NCBI GenBank assembly: GCA_026985945.1
Contig: JALSPN010000264.1
Location: forward strand, 1 to 6,734
Length of the DNA stretch: 6,734 nucleotides
Direction of reading: 5' to 3'
Source of the DNA: Thermodesulfobacteriales bacterium
GTDB taxonomy: Bacteria > Desulfobacterota > Thermodesulfobacteria > Thermodesulfobacteriales > Thermodesulfatatoraceae
Both the position numbers and the translations under genes were made by a program. Numbering within the stretch: the first letter of the stretch is position 1; each line of letters begins with the position of its first letter. The notes under the pieces are model-generated. The model worked only from the letters and a program-made list of their open reading frames with translations. It was not told the origin of the DNA and did no database searches. Shown here in pieces: positions 1 to 6,481 of the stretch.

Positions 1-903
1 GTCTTCCCTTTGATGAGAGGCCGGTTCTTGAGGGCTTTCAGACTCTGAAGTTTTTAGAGCAAGATATTTTTCAAATGGTCTATACAATTCTTTGGTGGCC
101 CGAAAGGCAAATTCAATCAGACTTTGGGCCTTGCTTTCTTTGAGCTTTAGTTCCTTTAAAAGGTTTTTGAGCGGGGCCTGATTTTTATCTTTCAGGATGG
201 CTTCAGCAGCCTCCTGGATGTTTGCCACCCAGTAGGCGGGGTGTTCTTTTTCACCGCTTTTGGGAGAGCCTTCAAAAATTTCTACCAAGGTGCCCGGGAA
301 GGACCATTTTCTGCCCAAGGCTTCCCCTAGGCGATAAAGTTTTTCCCTGGTCTGGAGGGGCTTTTCCTTTTCAAGAACTTCTAAAGAGGCGTATTCGCGC
401 GGAAAATGGATGGCCAGAAGCACTCTTACAAGGCGGTGAAAAAGCAGGTGGATGAAAATCTCTTCACGGCTTATGCCCAAAAAAGGGCTCAGTCTGTCTC
501 CCAGGAAGGCTCCAAAAAAAGAATGGCTTAGTAAAGAAAGGACTATCTGGCGCCTGTTTTTAGGGGTTTGGGCCAGTATTTCTTCCAGAAAATTGGTGGC
601 CAGGGCGATCTTTTTGATAGTTTCAAAGCCCAGAAAGATAACGGCTCTCGAAACCGTTATAATTTCAATACCTTGGGGATTGTAGAAACAAGAATTTGCC
701 AGCCGAATGACCCTTTTGGTGAGACCGTAATCTTTTAAGATAAAACTAGCCAGATCCTGAGCAGAAATTTTATCTTCGGGTTTGATGTGTCCTATAAGCT
801 TTAGAATCTGAGCAGTTCCCGGGAGATCCCCCTTTTCTGCCAGTTCTCGGGCAATTTCTTTCCAATTAATTGTTTGAGAATCAGACTTTTTCTGTGTTAT
901 CAT
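1..903 (-). CDS. HDOD-domain protein, N-terminal 301 residues (C-terminus beyond the left edge)
   Basis: I translated the minus strand from the ATG at 903-901 to position 1 and found 301 codons without a stop, so the gene continues past the window. Residues about 23-235 fit the HDOD fold, a non-catalytic relative of HD phosphohydrolases found in signalling proteins. Recognisable parts are DLASFILKDYGLTKRVIRLANS (about 50-70, here containing RLANS), then ITVSRAVIFLG (82-92). The segment HLLFHRLVRVLLAIHFPREY (152-171) aligns with the family's usual LLHDIG...HFPEEY. The HD pair is not conserved there (LFHRLV), which fits an output or scaffold domain rather than a phosphodiesterase. The tail from about 240 is charged and helix-like (KNLLKELKLKESKAQ). 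No signal peptide or membrane segment is visible. The ribosome binding site is weak: AGG lies directly against the ATG. The gene is divergent from pgpA. The domain call is firm; the biological role is unknown. Confidence 0.8.
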   Translation of the reverse strand, partial: MITQKKSDSQTINWKEIARELAEKGDLPGTAQILKLIGHIKPEDKISAQDLASFILKDYGLTKRVIRLANSCFYNPQGIEIITVSRAVIFLGFETIKKIALATNFLEEILAQTPKNRRQIVLSLLSHSFFGAFLGDRLSPFLGISREEIFIHLLFHRLVRVLLAIHFPREYASLEVLEKEKPLQTREKLYRLGEALGRKWSFPGTLVEIFEGSPKSGEKEHPAYWVANIQEAAEAILKDKNQAPLKNLLKELKLKESKAQSLIEFAFRATKELYRPFEKYLALKTSESESPQEPASHQRED

Positions 904-943
904 CCTACTAATCTTATCGGAGATAACTTTTTATCCTTTATTT
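904..943. promoter_or_regulatory. Divergent intergenic gap between the HDOD gene and pgpA
   Basis: Only 40 bp separate the two divergent start codons, so any -35/-10 elements must overlap each other or reach into the coding sequences. It is AT-rich. I see no clear promoter hexamers and no strong Shine-Dalgarno on either side; the GGAG at 919-922 is about 21 nt from the pgpA ATG, too far to count as one. Confidence 0.3.
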
Positions 944-1402
944 ATGCGAGAAAAAATAAGCCGGCTGCTTGCTACTGGGGGAGGAATAGGGGGGCTTCCT
1001 AAGGCGCCAGGCAGCTGGGGAGCCCTGGTAGCGGTGGCATTTTTTGCCCTTACAGGTTCCCTTTTTCCGGCGGTAATTCAGAGTGTGTTGCTCGTCTTTT
1101 TGTTCCTGACAGGGATCTGGGCTTCTGAAAACTATGCCCTCCAAAAAGGCGAAAAAGATCCTCCTGAAGTGGTAATAGACGAAATCACCGGTCAATGGCT
1201 GACTTTGATAGGCTTTGAAGTCACTTTCTCAAATCTTCTCCTGGGCTTCTTGTTTTTTCGTCTCTTTGACATCTGGAAACCGCTTCCCATCAGGCTAGGG
1301 GAAAAGCTCTCAGGGGGGCTTGGTATCATGGTAGATGATATTCTGGCCGGTATTGCCGCCCATTTTGCCCTGAGCCTGGTCAATCGATTTCTATTAGGTT
1401 AA
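944..1402 (+). CDS. pgpA: Phosphatidylglycerophosphatase A
   Basis: PgpA removes the phosphate from phosphatidylglycerol phosphate to give phosphatidylglycerol, at the cytoplasmic face of the inner membrane. The 152 residues match the family in length and motif order. GLPKAPGSWG (17-26) is the N-terminal glycine/proline motif. DPPEVVIDEITG (72-83) carries the acidic, metal-binding residues. FRLFDIWKP (105-113) and GGLGIMVDDILAG (124-136) are strong family signatures with the second acidic set. Hydrophobic stretches at about 25-37, 44-60, 84-105 and 132-149 are the likely membrane segments. No in-frame start lies upstream and no strong ribosome binding site precedes the ATG, but the motif positions support this start. 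The stop codon lies 23 bp inside the 3' end of the convergent DUF523 gene. The family assignment is secure. Confidence 0.95.
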   Translation: MREKISRLLATGGGIGGLPKAPGSWGALVAVAFFALTGSLFPAVIQSVLLVFLFLTGIWASENYALQKGEKDPPEVVIDEITGQWLTLIGFEVTFSNLLLGFLFFRLFDIWKPLPIRLGEKLSGGLGIMVDDILAGIAAHFALSLVNRFLLG

Positions 1403-1790
1403 GACCGAGAGAGAGGAGCTTGGCGGCACAAACACCTACCCGTGGGGTCAGGCCACAGGAAGGGCTCCTCGCCTTCAAAAGGGCCTTTTTGATACCAAAT
1501 ATTTGGACTATTCTGGCGACCTCTTCAGCCCCTCTTACGAAAGCCCCGGTGACATCTTCTCCTTCTCTGGTGATTACCCGGGCCTTGCCAGCGAGAACCT
1601 CCCAGCCGTCTCCTCCATAAAGGTCTGCGGGAGGACGAGGAGTCGGAAGCCCTCCCAGCTGTTCAGGACAAACCGGAAGAAGAAAGTGTCGGGGAAGCAA
1701 TTCCAGCACCCTGGAGGAGAGTTTAGAGGCTCCGTCGTAGCGTGAGCGAATTCCCAGAAGACAGGCGGAGACCAGGACTATTTTTGACAT
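1380..1790 (-). CDS. DUF523 (YbbK/TudS-like) family protein, possible Fe-S desulfidase
   Basis: This 136-residue protein has all the DUF523 landmarks: SACLLG...RYDG (8-20), PVCPEQLGGLPTPR (39-52), ALLKARSPSCG (103-113) and the C-terminal GVCAAKLLSLG (119-129). Cysteines 10, 41 and 112 sit in these conserved blocks and are the expected ligands of one Fe-S cluster; Cys121 is extra. In established work, one DUF523 member, TudS, is a thiouracil desulfidase that binds a [4Fe-4S] cluster through three cysteines and uses the free iron to take sulfur. I infer a similar chemistry here, but the substrate is unknown. The start is fixed by the conserved SACLLG at residue 8. The ATG directly follows the purM stop codon with no spacer and no visible Shine-Dalgarno, so its translation is probably coupled to purM. 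Its 3' end overlaps convergent pgpA. It is the last gene of the cluster. Confidence 0.88.
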   Translation of the reverse strand: MSKIVLVSACLLGIRSRYDGASKLSSRVLELLPRHFLLPVCPEQLGGLPTPRPPADLYGGDGWEVLAGKARVITREGEDVTGAFVRGAEEVARIVQIFGIKKALLKARSPSCGLTPRVGVCAAKLLSLGLNLIEID

Positions 1791-2840
1791 TTAAAGGATG
1801 ATCACGGAAGGTTCTTCTGGAGACCGGGCCTCTATGTGGCCAATGGTAAAGGCCTCTTCGTTCATCCCTTTAAGGAGAAGGCGGACATCTTGAGCCTGAT
1901 TTTCCGGAACGATAAGAATCATGCCAATACCGCAATTGAAGGTCTGAAACATCTCTTCCTCAGGGATCTTTCCCGCCTCCTGAAGAAAATCAAAAATAGG
2001 TGGCCTGGGCCAGGAGTTTTTCTCGATCACAGCTTTACACCCCTGAGGCAAAACTCTGGGAATATTGTCATAAAAGCCTCCTCCCGTGACATGGACCGCA
2101 CCCTTTAGAGAAATACCATGCCTCAAGAGGCCCAGAAGGGGCTTTACATAAATCTTGGTTGGCCGAAGGAGCTCTTCACCGAGGGGGCAGGTTAGGCCTT
2201 CGGGTTGACTTTCAAGGGAAAGCTTTAGCTCTTCAAAGACTATCTTTCTTACCAGGGAGAAACCGTTGCTGTGGAGTCCGTTTGAGGCCAGGCCTATGAG
2301 GAGGTCTCCAACGGCTGTTTCTGAGCCGTCGAGGATGGAGTTGCGATCCACCACTCCCACGCTAAAGCCTACACAGTCATAGTCACCCTCGGCATACATC
2401 CCGGGCATCTCAGCCGTTTCTCCCCCTAGGAGAGCACATTCTGCTTCTTTACATCCCGTCGCGATACCTTCGAGTAGTGCGAGAGCTATGCTTTCATTCA
2501 GTTTCCCGAAGGCCAGGTAATCCAGGAAGAAAAGAGGAGTGGCTCCGGTAACCACGATGTCGTTCACACACATGGCTACCAGGTCAATCCCGATGCCGCG
2601 ATGCTGGTTAGCCATTACGGCTATCTTGATCTTGGTGCCCACGCCGTCGGTAGAGGAGACCAGAACGGGGTCGTGGAAACGCTCTACATCAAGGGCAAAA
2701 AGGCCTGCAAAGCCGCCTATTTCGGTGAGGACTCCACGACGAAAAGTTCCCGCCGCAATTTTCTTGATCTTTTCCACCAGCCGCTCGGCGGCTTCGATAT
2801 CAACTCCAGCTTCGGCGTAACGAGAAGCTTTAGTAGGCAT
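1791..2840 (-). CDS. purM: Phosphoribosylformylglycinamidine cyclo-ligase (AIR synthetase)
   Basis: PurM closes the imidazole ring in step five of purine synthesis, turning FGAM and ATP into AIR, ADP and phosphate in the cytosol. The 349-residue length is normal for the family. Clear signatures are YAEAGVDIEA near the N-terminus (8-17), STDGVGTKI (63-71), DLVAMCVND (86-94), GGETAEMPGMY (139-149), ASNGLHSNGFSLVRK (185-199), HVTGGGFYDNIPRVLP (250-265) and MFQTFNCGIGM (297-307). Together these cover the AIRS N- and C-terminal domains and the phosphate-binding loops, and nothing essential looks missing. The start overlaps the end of the GXGXG gene by 11 bp, and a GGAAA ribosome site lies 5 nt before the ATG. 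It is co-directional with the glutamate synthase genes upstream and abuts the DUF523 gene downstream. No other purine genes are in the window. The identification is secure. Confidence 0.97.
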   Translation of the reverse strand: MPTKASRYAEAGVDIEAAERLVEKIKKIAAGTFRRGVLTEIGGFAGLFALDVERFHDPVLVSSTDGVGTKIKIAVMANQHRGIGIDLVAMCVNDIVVTGATPLFFLDYLAFGKLNESIALALLEGIATGCKEAECALLGGETAEMPGMYAEGDYDCVGFSVGVVDRNSILDGSETAVGDLLIGLASNGLHSNGFSLVRKIVFEELKLSLESQPEGLTCPLGEELLRPTKIYVKPLLGLLRHGISLKGAVHVTGGGFYDNIPRVLPQGCKAVIEKNSWPRPPIFDFLQEAGKIPEEEMFQTFNCGIGMILIVPENQAQDVRLLLKGMNEEAFTIGHIEARSPEEPSVIIL

Positions 2841-3573
2841 AAAGCTTTCCGTAAGGTCGATGGGTTTGAGGCCTTATTTTTACAAATTTTTCTGCCATTA
2901 CTTCGTCTAAATTGTAGCCCAGATCCGCACAATATTCCTGCAGGTGTTTTCGAAGGATATTTTGGTCTTCCTCATCTGTTTCTTCTATCTGGAGGGCTGC
3001 CCCAAGCTGGCTTTCCGGCACCCCCCCACGGATATAGATTACCCCTCCGTGCATCCCGGTGCCCAGGAAGATCCCCGCAATAGGCCTTTCGGGGTAACGA
3101 GAAAACATACCCAGGAGAATGATGACTCCCCCGGCCATGTATTCTCCCAGGAAATCTCCGGCCTTCCCCCCGATTACGATCACGGGAACTTTGTCCATAT
3201 AAGCTTTCATGTGAATACCTACCCGGTAACCCACATCAGAGGCCACGAAAATCTTTCCACCCCGCATGGCATAGCCCACCACGTCTCCAGCCATGCCTTC
3301 GATGATGATTTTCCCGTCATCCATGGTGTTTCCGGCACCATCCTGAGTGTTGCCATGGACCCGGATTCTGGGACCTCTCATGAAAGCTCCGAGATCTAGG
3401 CCCGGCACGCCATAGATGTCAATATCTACTTCTGCGGAAACTCCAGCCGCTACATACCGCTGACCATTTACATTTTTGAGAACAAGATGTTTTTCACCCT
3501 TTCCTATCGCCTGACGGAGGAGCTTGTTGAGCTCGCGATAGTGTAGATCCTTGGCATCGATTTCAAACGCCAT
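2830..3573 (-). CDS. gltB3: Glutamate synthase GXGXG-domain subunit (GltB domain 3 as a separate protein)
   Basis: The 247-residue protein corresponds to the C-terminal GXGXG beta-helix domain of the glutamate synthase large chain, a fold also present in formylmethanofuran dehydrogenase subunit C. The regularly spaced glycine turns are visible: GAFMRGP (62-68), GNTMDDGKIIIEGMAGDVVGYAMRGGKIFVA (81-111, in consecutive turns), GYRVG (115-119), GGKAGDFLGEYMAGGVIILLG (135-155) and GIFLGTGMHGGVIYIRGG (167-184). The domain is structural: in GltB it packs against the amidotransferase and FMN domains and helps form the ammonia tunnel. Residues about 195-247 form a more charged tail. AGGAG lies 7 nt before the ATG, and the gene starts 11 bp after the amidotransferase subunit ends. 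Its 3' end overlaps purM. FwdC/FmdC is the main alternative by fold, but the neighbours make glutamate synthase far more likely. The symbol follows the GltB1/B2/B3 subunit convention. Confidence 0.92.
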   Translation of the reverse strand: MAFEIDAKDLHYRELNKLLRQAIGKGEKHLVLKNVNGQRYVAAGVSAEVDIDIYGVPGLDLGAFMRGPRIRVHGNTQDGAGNTMDDGKIIIEGMAGDVVGYAMRGGKIFVASDVGYRVGIHMKAYMDKVPVIVIGGKAGDFLGEYMAGGVIILLGMFSRYPERPIAGIFLGTGMHGGVIYIRGGVPESQLGAALQIEETDEEDQNILRKHLQEYCADLGYNLDEVMAEKFVKIRPQTHRPYGKLYAY

Positions 3574-3584
3574 AGGTATTCTCC

Positions 3585-4784
3585 TTAATCTTCTTCCTCA
3601 TCTTCTTCAACTGCGGTGGGGAATCGGCAGATGGGCGCAGAGACCTGCACTCCCTCTCCCCGGAGATAACTTCGCTGGTTGGGGATGGTATCTGGTTCCA
3701 GTTCAACGATGACAGGCTCTCCAGCCTTTGGGCACCATACCTCTTCAGGATCAGGGCAGATGGCCCGAATAGCAGCCTCTTCACTAGCCATGTAGTAAAA
3801 ATCTCCCTTCTTGGCCGCCACCAAAGGTCGGAGTTTGACCCGGTCGTTAAGCCCCACCAGGCCTCCGTTGTAGGCAAAGAGGATGGCAAAAGGGCCGTTT
3901 AACATGGCAGCCCCGTAAACCGCCCTGATAGCCGTGCAGACGCTTTTTTCGGGTTCTTCCATGCGATCAATCTCCTGCCAGAACGGAGGCGCAAGGGCCA
4001 TGCAGGCAAGTTCTATGGGCAGGCCATGGCGCCGAATTAAAAGGTCCAGAAGATAGGCCACCACTTCGGTGTCGGTAAGAAGGGTGCAATGGTAACCGAA
4101 CATCTCCAGATAACGACGGTTGGTGCCATAGCTTGAAATTTCCCCGTTGTGAACGATGGACCAGTCCAGAATAGTGAAGGGGTGGGCTCCTCCCCACCAT
4201 CCTGGAGTGTTGGTGGGGAAACGGTTGTGAGCCGTCCAGATATAGGCGGAATATTCCTCAAGCCGAAAGAAGTTGGCAATTTGGTCCGGGAAGCCTACCC
4301 CTTTAAAGGCCCCCATATTGCGCCCTGAGGAAATGACATAGGCCCCGGCGACGTTTTTGTTGATCAACATTACCAAATCCACCATATAATCGTCTTCGTC
4401 AGCCGTGCCCTCACATATCTCGCGGATTTCACCCTCGTAACGGGGTTTCACGAAATAACGCCTGAAACGGGGAGGAGATGAAATACCCGGGGTGGCCCGG
4501 GTGGGGATGCGCTCCTGATGGACGAGATAGCATTTGTGGGCCAGGATTTCCTCAACTTCTTTAAGCGCTTGCTTGTTGTCTGCCATGACGTGTAAGCAGT
4601 AGTAATCGGCAAACTCAGGATAAATACCGTAAGCGGCGTATCCTGCTCCCAGCCCGTTTCCCCGTTCCATCTGGCAACAGATAGATTCAATAATGACCTC
4701 TCCTTTAATCAATTCACCCTTGCGATTAATAACACCTGAGAGTCCGCAACCGGATTGTTCTTTATTGGGTATAAGGATTTCCAT
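3585..4784 (-). CDS. gltB1: Glutamate synthase class-II glutamine amidotransferase subunit (GltB domain 1)
   Basis: This 399-residue Ntn-type amidotransferase hydrolyses glutamine and supplies ammonia to the synthase site. The probable nucleophile is Cys13 in SGCGLSG; class-II enzymes need this cysteine at the mature N-terminus, so removal of the first 12 residues is inferred. Other family motifs are ERGNGLGAGYAAYGIY (40-55), AHNRFPTN (185-192), HPFTILDWSIVHNGEISSYGTNRR (201-224, including the glutamine-pocket HNGE) and TDTE (237-240). NGPFAILFAYNGGLVGLNDRVKLRPL (296-321, in two blocks) is typical of GltB and PurF amidotransferase domains. The protein ends in a strongly acidic tail (EEDEEED). 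GGGAG lies 9 nt before the ATG, and the gene begins 4 bp after the FMN subunit stops. PurF can be excluded because there is no phosphoribosyltransferase domain. N-methylglutamate synthase subunit A is a weaker alternative. Confidence 0.93.
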   Translation of the reverse strand: MEILIPNKEQSGCGLSGVINRKGELIKGEVIIESICCQMERGNGLGAGYAAYGIYPEFADYYCLHVMADNKQALKEVEEILAHKCYLVHQERIPTRATPGISSPPRFRRYFVKPRYEGEIREICEGTADEDDYMVDLVMLINKNVAGAYVISSGRNMGAFKGVGFPDQIANFFRLEEYSAYIWTAHNRFPTNTPGWWGGAHPFTILDWSIVHNGEISSYGTNRRYLEMFGYHCTLLTDTEVVAYLLDLLIRRHGLPIELACMALAPPFWQEIDRMEEPEKSVCTAIRAVYGAAMLNGPFAILFAYNGGLVGLNDRVKLRPLVAAKKGDFYYMASEEAAIRAICPDPEEVWCPKAGEPVIVELEPDTIPNQRSYLRGEGVQVSAPICRFPTAVEEDEEED

Positions 4785-4788
4785 TGTT

Positions 4789-6357
4789 TTATTCTCCCGC
4801 GTGTTTTACACCCAGGATTCTGAGTTCTACCTCGTTGAGCCCTACGGCTCGTAATTTATCACGGTTTCCCCGGAGGCTCTCAATGGAATTGAGCCCCATT
4901 GCTCCGAGAAGTTCCTGAATTTCATGGGCCCAGCCGTGGACCAGGTTGTAAATCTTCTCAAAGGCGGTTTCCGGATCAAGGCGTTTGATGAGCTCCGGGT
5001 TATTCGTGGCAATTCCCCAGGGACATTTCCCGGTAAAGCAGCGCCCACACATGGTGCAGCCCACGGCAATGAGGGCCGGGGTGCCGATATAGACGGCGTC
5101 AGCCCCGAGAGCAATGGCCTTGACCACGTCTGCACTGCAGCGAATACCACCTGAGACCACAAGTGAGGCCTGATTTCTGATCCCTTCCTGCCGGAGGCGT
5201 TCGTCAACCGCTGCCAGGGCAAGTTCAATGGGTATCCCTACATAGTCCCGGAACATGGTGGGGGCAGCTCCTGTGCCTCCACGCAGACCATCAAGCACCA
5301 CCACGTCTGCTCCGGCCCGCACAATCCCTGAAGCTATGGCCGGGGCGTTGTGAACAGCGGCAATTTTTACAAAGACCAGCTTTTTATATTCGGTGGCCTC
5401 TTTGAGGGCGTAGATGAGACCCCGTAAATCTTCAATGGAATATATGTCGTGGTGGGGAGCCGGGGAGATGGCGTCGGAACCCACCGGAATCATGCGTGTT
5501 TTGGAGATTTCCTCCGTAACCTTCTCTCCCGGCAGGTGACCTCCTATGCCCGGTTTGGCCCCCTGACCGATTTTGATTTCTATGGCCACGCCGGCGTTTA
5601 AGTAATCCACATGGAGCCCGAACCGGCCAGAAGCACACTGCACGATGGTATTGGAGCCGTATTCGTAAAGAGAGGCGTGGAGTCCCCCCTCTCCGGTATT
5701 GTAAAGGGTTCCGAGTTCTTTGGCCGCCCGCGCAAGCCCCTGATGCACATGGAGACTTATGGCTCCATATGACATGGCGGCAAACATGATCGGCACCTCA
5801 AGCTTTATCCAGGGGCCGATCCTGGTCTGGAGCTGAAACCTGCCATCTTCCGGAACGACTTCGAGTTTATCTGGCTTGGGCCCCAGATAAGTGCGGAGCT
5901 CCATGGGCTCCCGCAGGGGATCTATAGGGGGGTTTGTTACCTGGCAGGCATCCAGTACGAGATGATCCCAGTAATTTCTAAAAGGGACCGCACACCCCGT
6001 CGCTGCTAAAAGAACCCCGCCAGTGTCTGCCTGTTTGTAAACATTTTTGATAAACCAGGGCTTCCAGGTATCGTGTTCGCGAAAGGCCGAAGGATGTTTC
6101 CGGATCGTGATGGCCCCGGTGGGGCACATGGCTTCACAGCGGTGACAGCCCACACATTTGGAATGATCTTCCGTAAGGGTTTCTCTTTTTTGATCCCACC
6201 CGTGGGCCTCGTAAGTGCATTCACGGATACAGATCTTGCACTTGATGCACCTGTCCCAGTCACGCTCGATGAGAAAATCCGGATAAAATTTGCTGAACTG
6301 GATCTTTTTTTTCTTTCTGGGAGTTGAGGTTTTAGCCTTTTCTTTTTGGGGGTTCAC
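4789..6357 (-). CDS. gltB2: Glutamate synthase FMN-binding subunit with N-terminal ferredoxin domain (archaeal-type GltB)
   Basis: The 522-residue protein is the catalytic core: it reduces 2-iminoglutarate, made from 2-oxoglutarate and ammonia, to glutamate. After a lysine-rich N-terminus come two ferredoxin motifs, C37-x2-C-x2-C-x3-C47 and C68-x2-C-x2-C-x3-C78P, each expected to hold a [4Fe-4S] cluster. Residues about 165-480 form the FMN-binding barrel: GQGAKPGIGGHLPG (264-277), ISPAPHHDIYSIEDL (297-311), DGLRGGTGAAP (356-366) and SGGIRCSADVVKAIALGADAV (402-422, in two blocks). The Fe-S segment at 434-445 has cysteines 434, 437, 440 and 445. It retains the C-x5-C-x4-C spacing of the GltB [3Fe-4S] site and adds one cysteine. 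The start is GTG, supported by GGGAGGA ending 4 nt upstream; an ATG 14 nt upstream is out of frame. No central (PF04898-like) domain or FAD subunit is present. The electron donor, ferredoxin or an NAD(P)H subunit elsewhere, is unknown. It is first in the operon. Confidence 0.94.
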   Translation of the reverse strand: MNPQKEKAKTSTPRKKKKIQFSKFYPDFLIERDWDRCIKCKICIRECTYEAHGWDQKRETLTEDHSKCVGCHRCEAMCPTGAITIRKHPSAFREHDTWKPWFIKNVYKQADTGGVLLAATGCAVPFRNYWDHLVLDACQVTNPPIDPLREPMELRTYLGPKPDKLEVVPEDGRFQLQTRIGPWIKLEVPIMFAAMSYGAISLHVHQGLARAAKELGTLYNTGEGGLHASLYEYGSNTIVQCASGRFGLHVDYLNAGVAIEIKIGQGAKPGIGGHLPGEKVTEEISKTRMIPVGSDAISPAPHHDIYSIEDLRGLIYALKEATEYKKLVFVKIAAVHNAPAIASGIVRAGADVVVLDGLRGGTGAAPTMFRDYVGIPIELALAAVDERLRQEGIRNQASLVVSGGIRCSADVVKAIALGADAVYIGTPALIAVGCTMCGRCFTGKCPWGIATNNPELIKRLDPETAFEKIYNLVHGWAHEIQELLGAMGLNSIESLRGNRDKLRAVGLNEVELRILGVKHAGE

Positions 6358-6361
6358 TTCG

Positions 6362-6368
6362 TCCTCCC
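6362..6368 (-). promoter_or_regulatory. Strong ribosome binding site that decides the GTG start of the FMN subunit
   Basis: GGGAGGA on the minus strand ends 4 nt before the GTG at 6357-6355. Its spacing fits that start and not the out-of-frame ATG further upstream, so the non-ATG start is well supported. Confidence 0.75.
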
Positions 6369-6389
6369 ATTTTACCGGTGTGGTTGCGA

Positions 6390-6403
6390 AACTTACTTAA
6401 GTT
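6390..6403. repeat. Short perfect inverted repeat in the glutamate synthase leader
   Basis: AACTTA-CT-TAAGTT is a perfect 6-bp dyad with a 2-bp centre, 33 bp upstream of the GTG start of the operon. A related half, TTCAAGTT, follows at 6414-6421 region. It could be an operator for a dimeric regulator. Dyads of this size also occur by chance, so the functional reading is only a possibility. Confidence 0.35.
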
Positions 6404-6481
6404 GGAGCGAAAATTCAAGTTTTTGTTCTTTTTTATTCTAACTGTCAAAGCCCCTCCGCCGGGAAAAAGAGAAAAATCCGT

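Noticed and set aside
222..685. Two small plus-strand open frames (222-455 and 452-685).
   Set aside because: They lie antisense to the HDOD gene, whose minus-strand translation is continuous and has family motifs; the plus-strand peptides show no recognisable domain.
2539..3399. Overlapping plus-strand open frames of 93-160 residues opposite purM and the GXGXG gene.
   Set aside because: They are antisense shadows: the opposite strand encodes well-conserved enzymes throughout, and the shadow peptides have low-complexity, proline- and histidine-rich composition with no domain.
3585..4784. PurF (amidophosphoribosyltransferase), suggested by the class-II amidotransferase fold next to purM.
   Set aside because: There is no phosphoribosyltransferase domain or PRPP-binding motif, and the motifs and neighbours are those of glutamate synthase.
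2830..6357. N-methylglutamate synthase (MgsABC/GlxBCD), which has the same three-way split.
   Set aside because: The N-terminal two-cluster ferredoxin domain on the FMN subunit and the absence of any methylamine-pathway gene in the window favour archaeal-type glutamate synthase. A phylogeny would be needed to exclude it fully.
6420..6448. A sigma-70 type promoter built on the perfect TTGACA (minus strand, plus 6448-6443).
   Set aside because: At spacings of 16, 17 and 18 bp the would-be -10 hexamers are ACAAAA, CAAAAA and AAAAAC, none close to TATAAT. The TAGAAT-like hexamer is only 2-3 bp downstream. Kept only as a remark in the intergenic entry.
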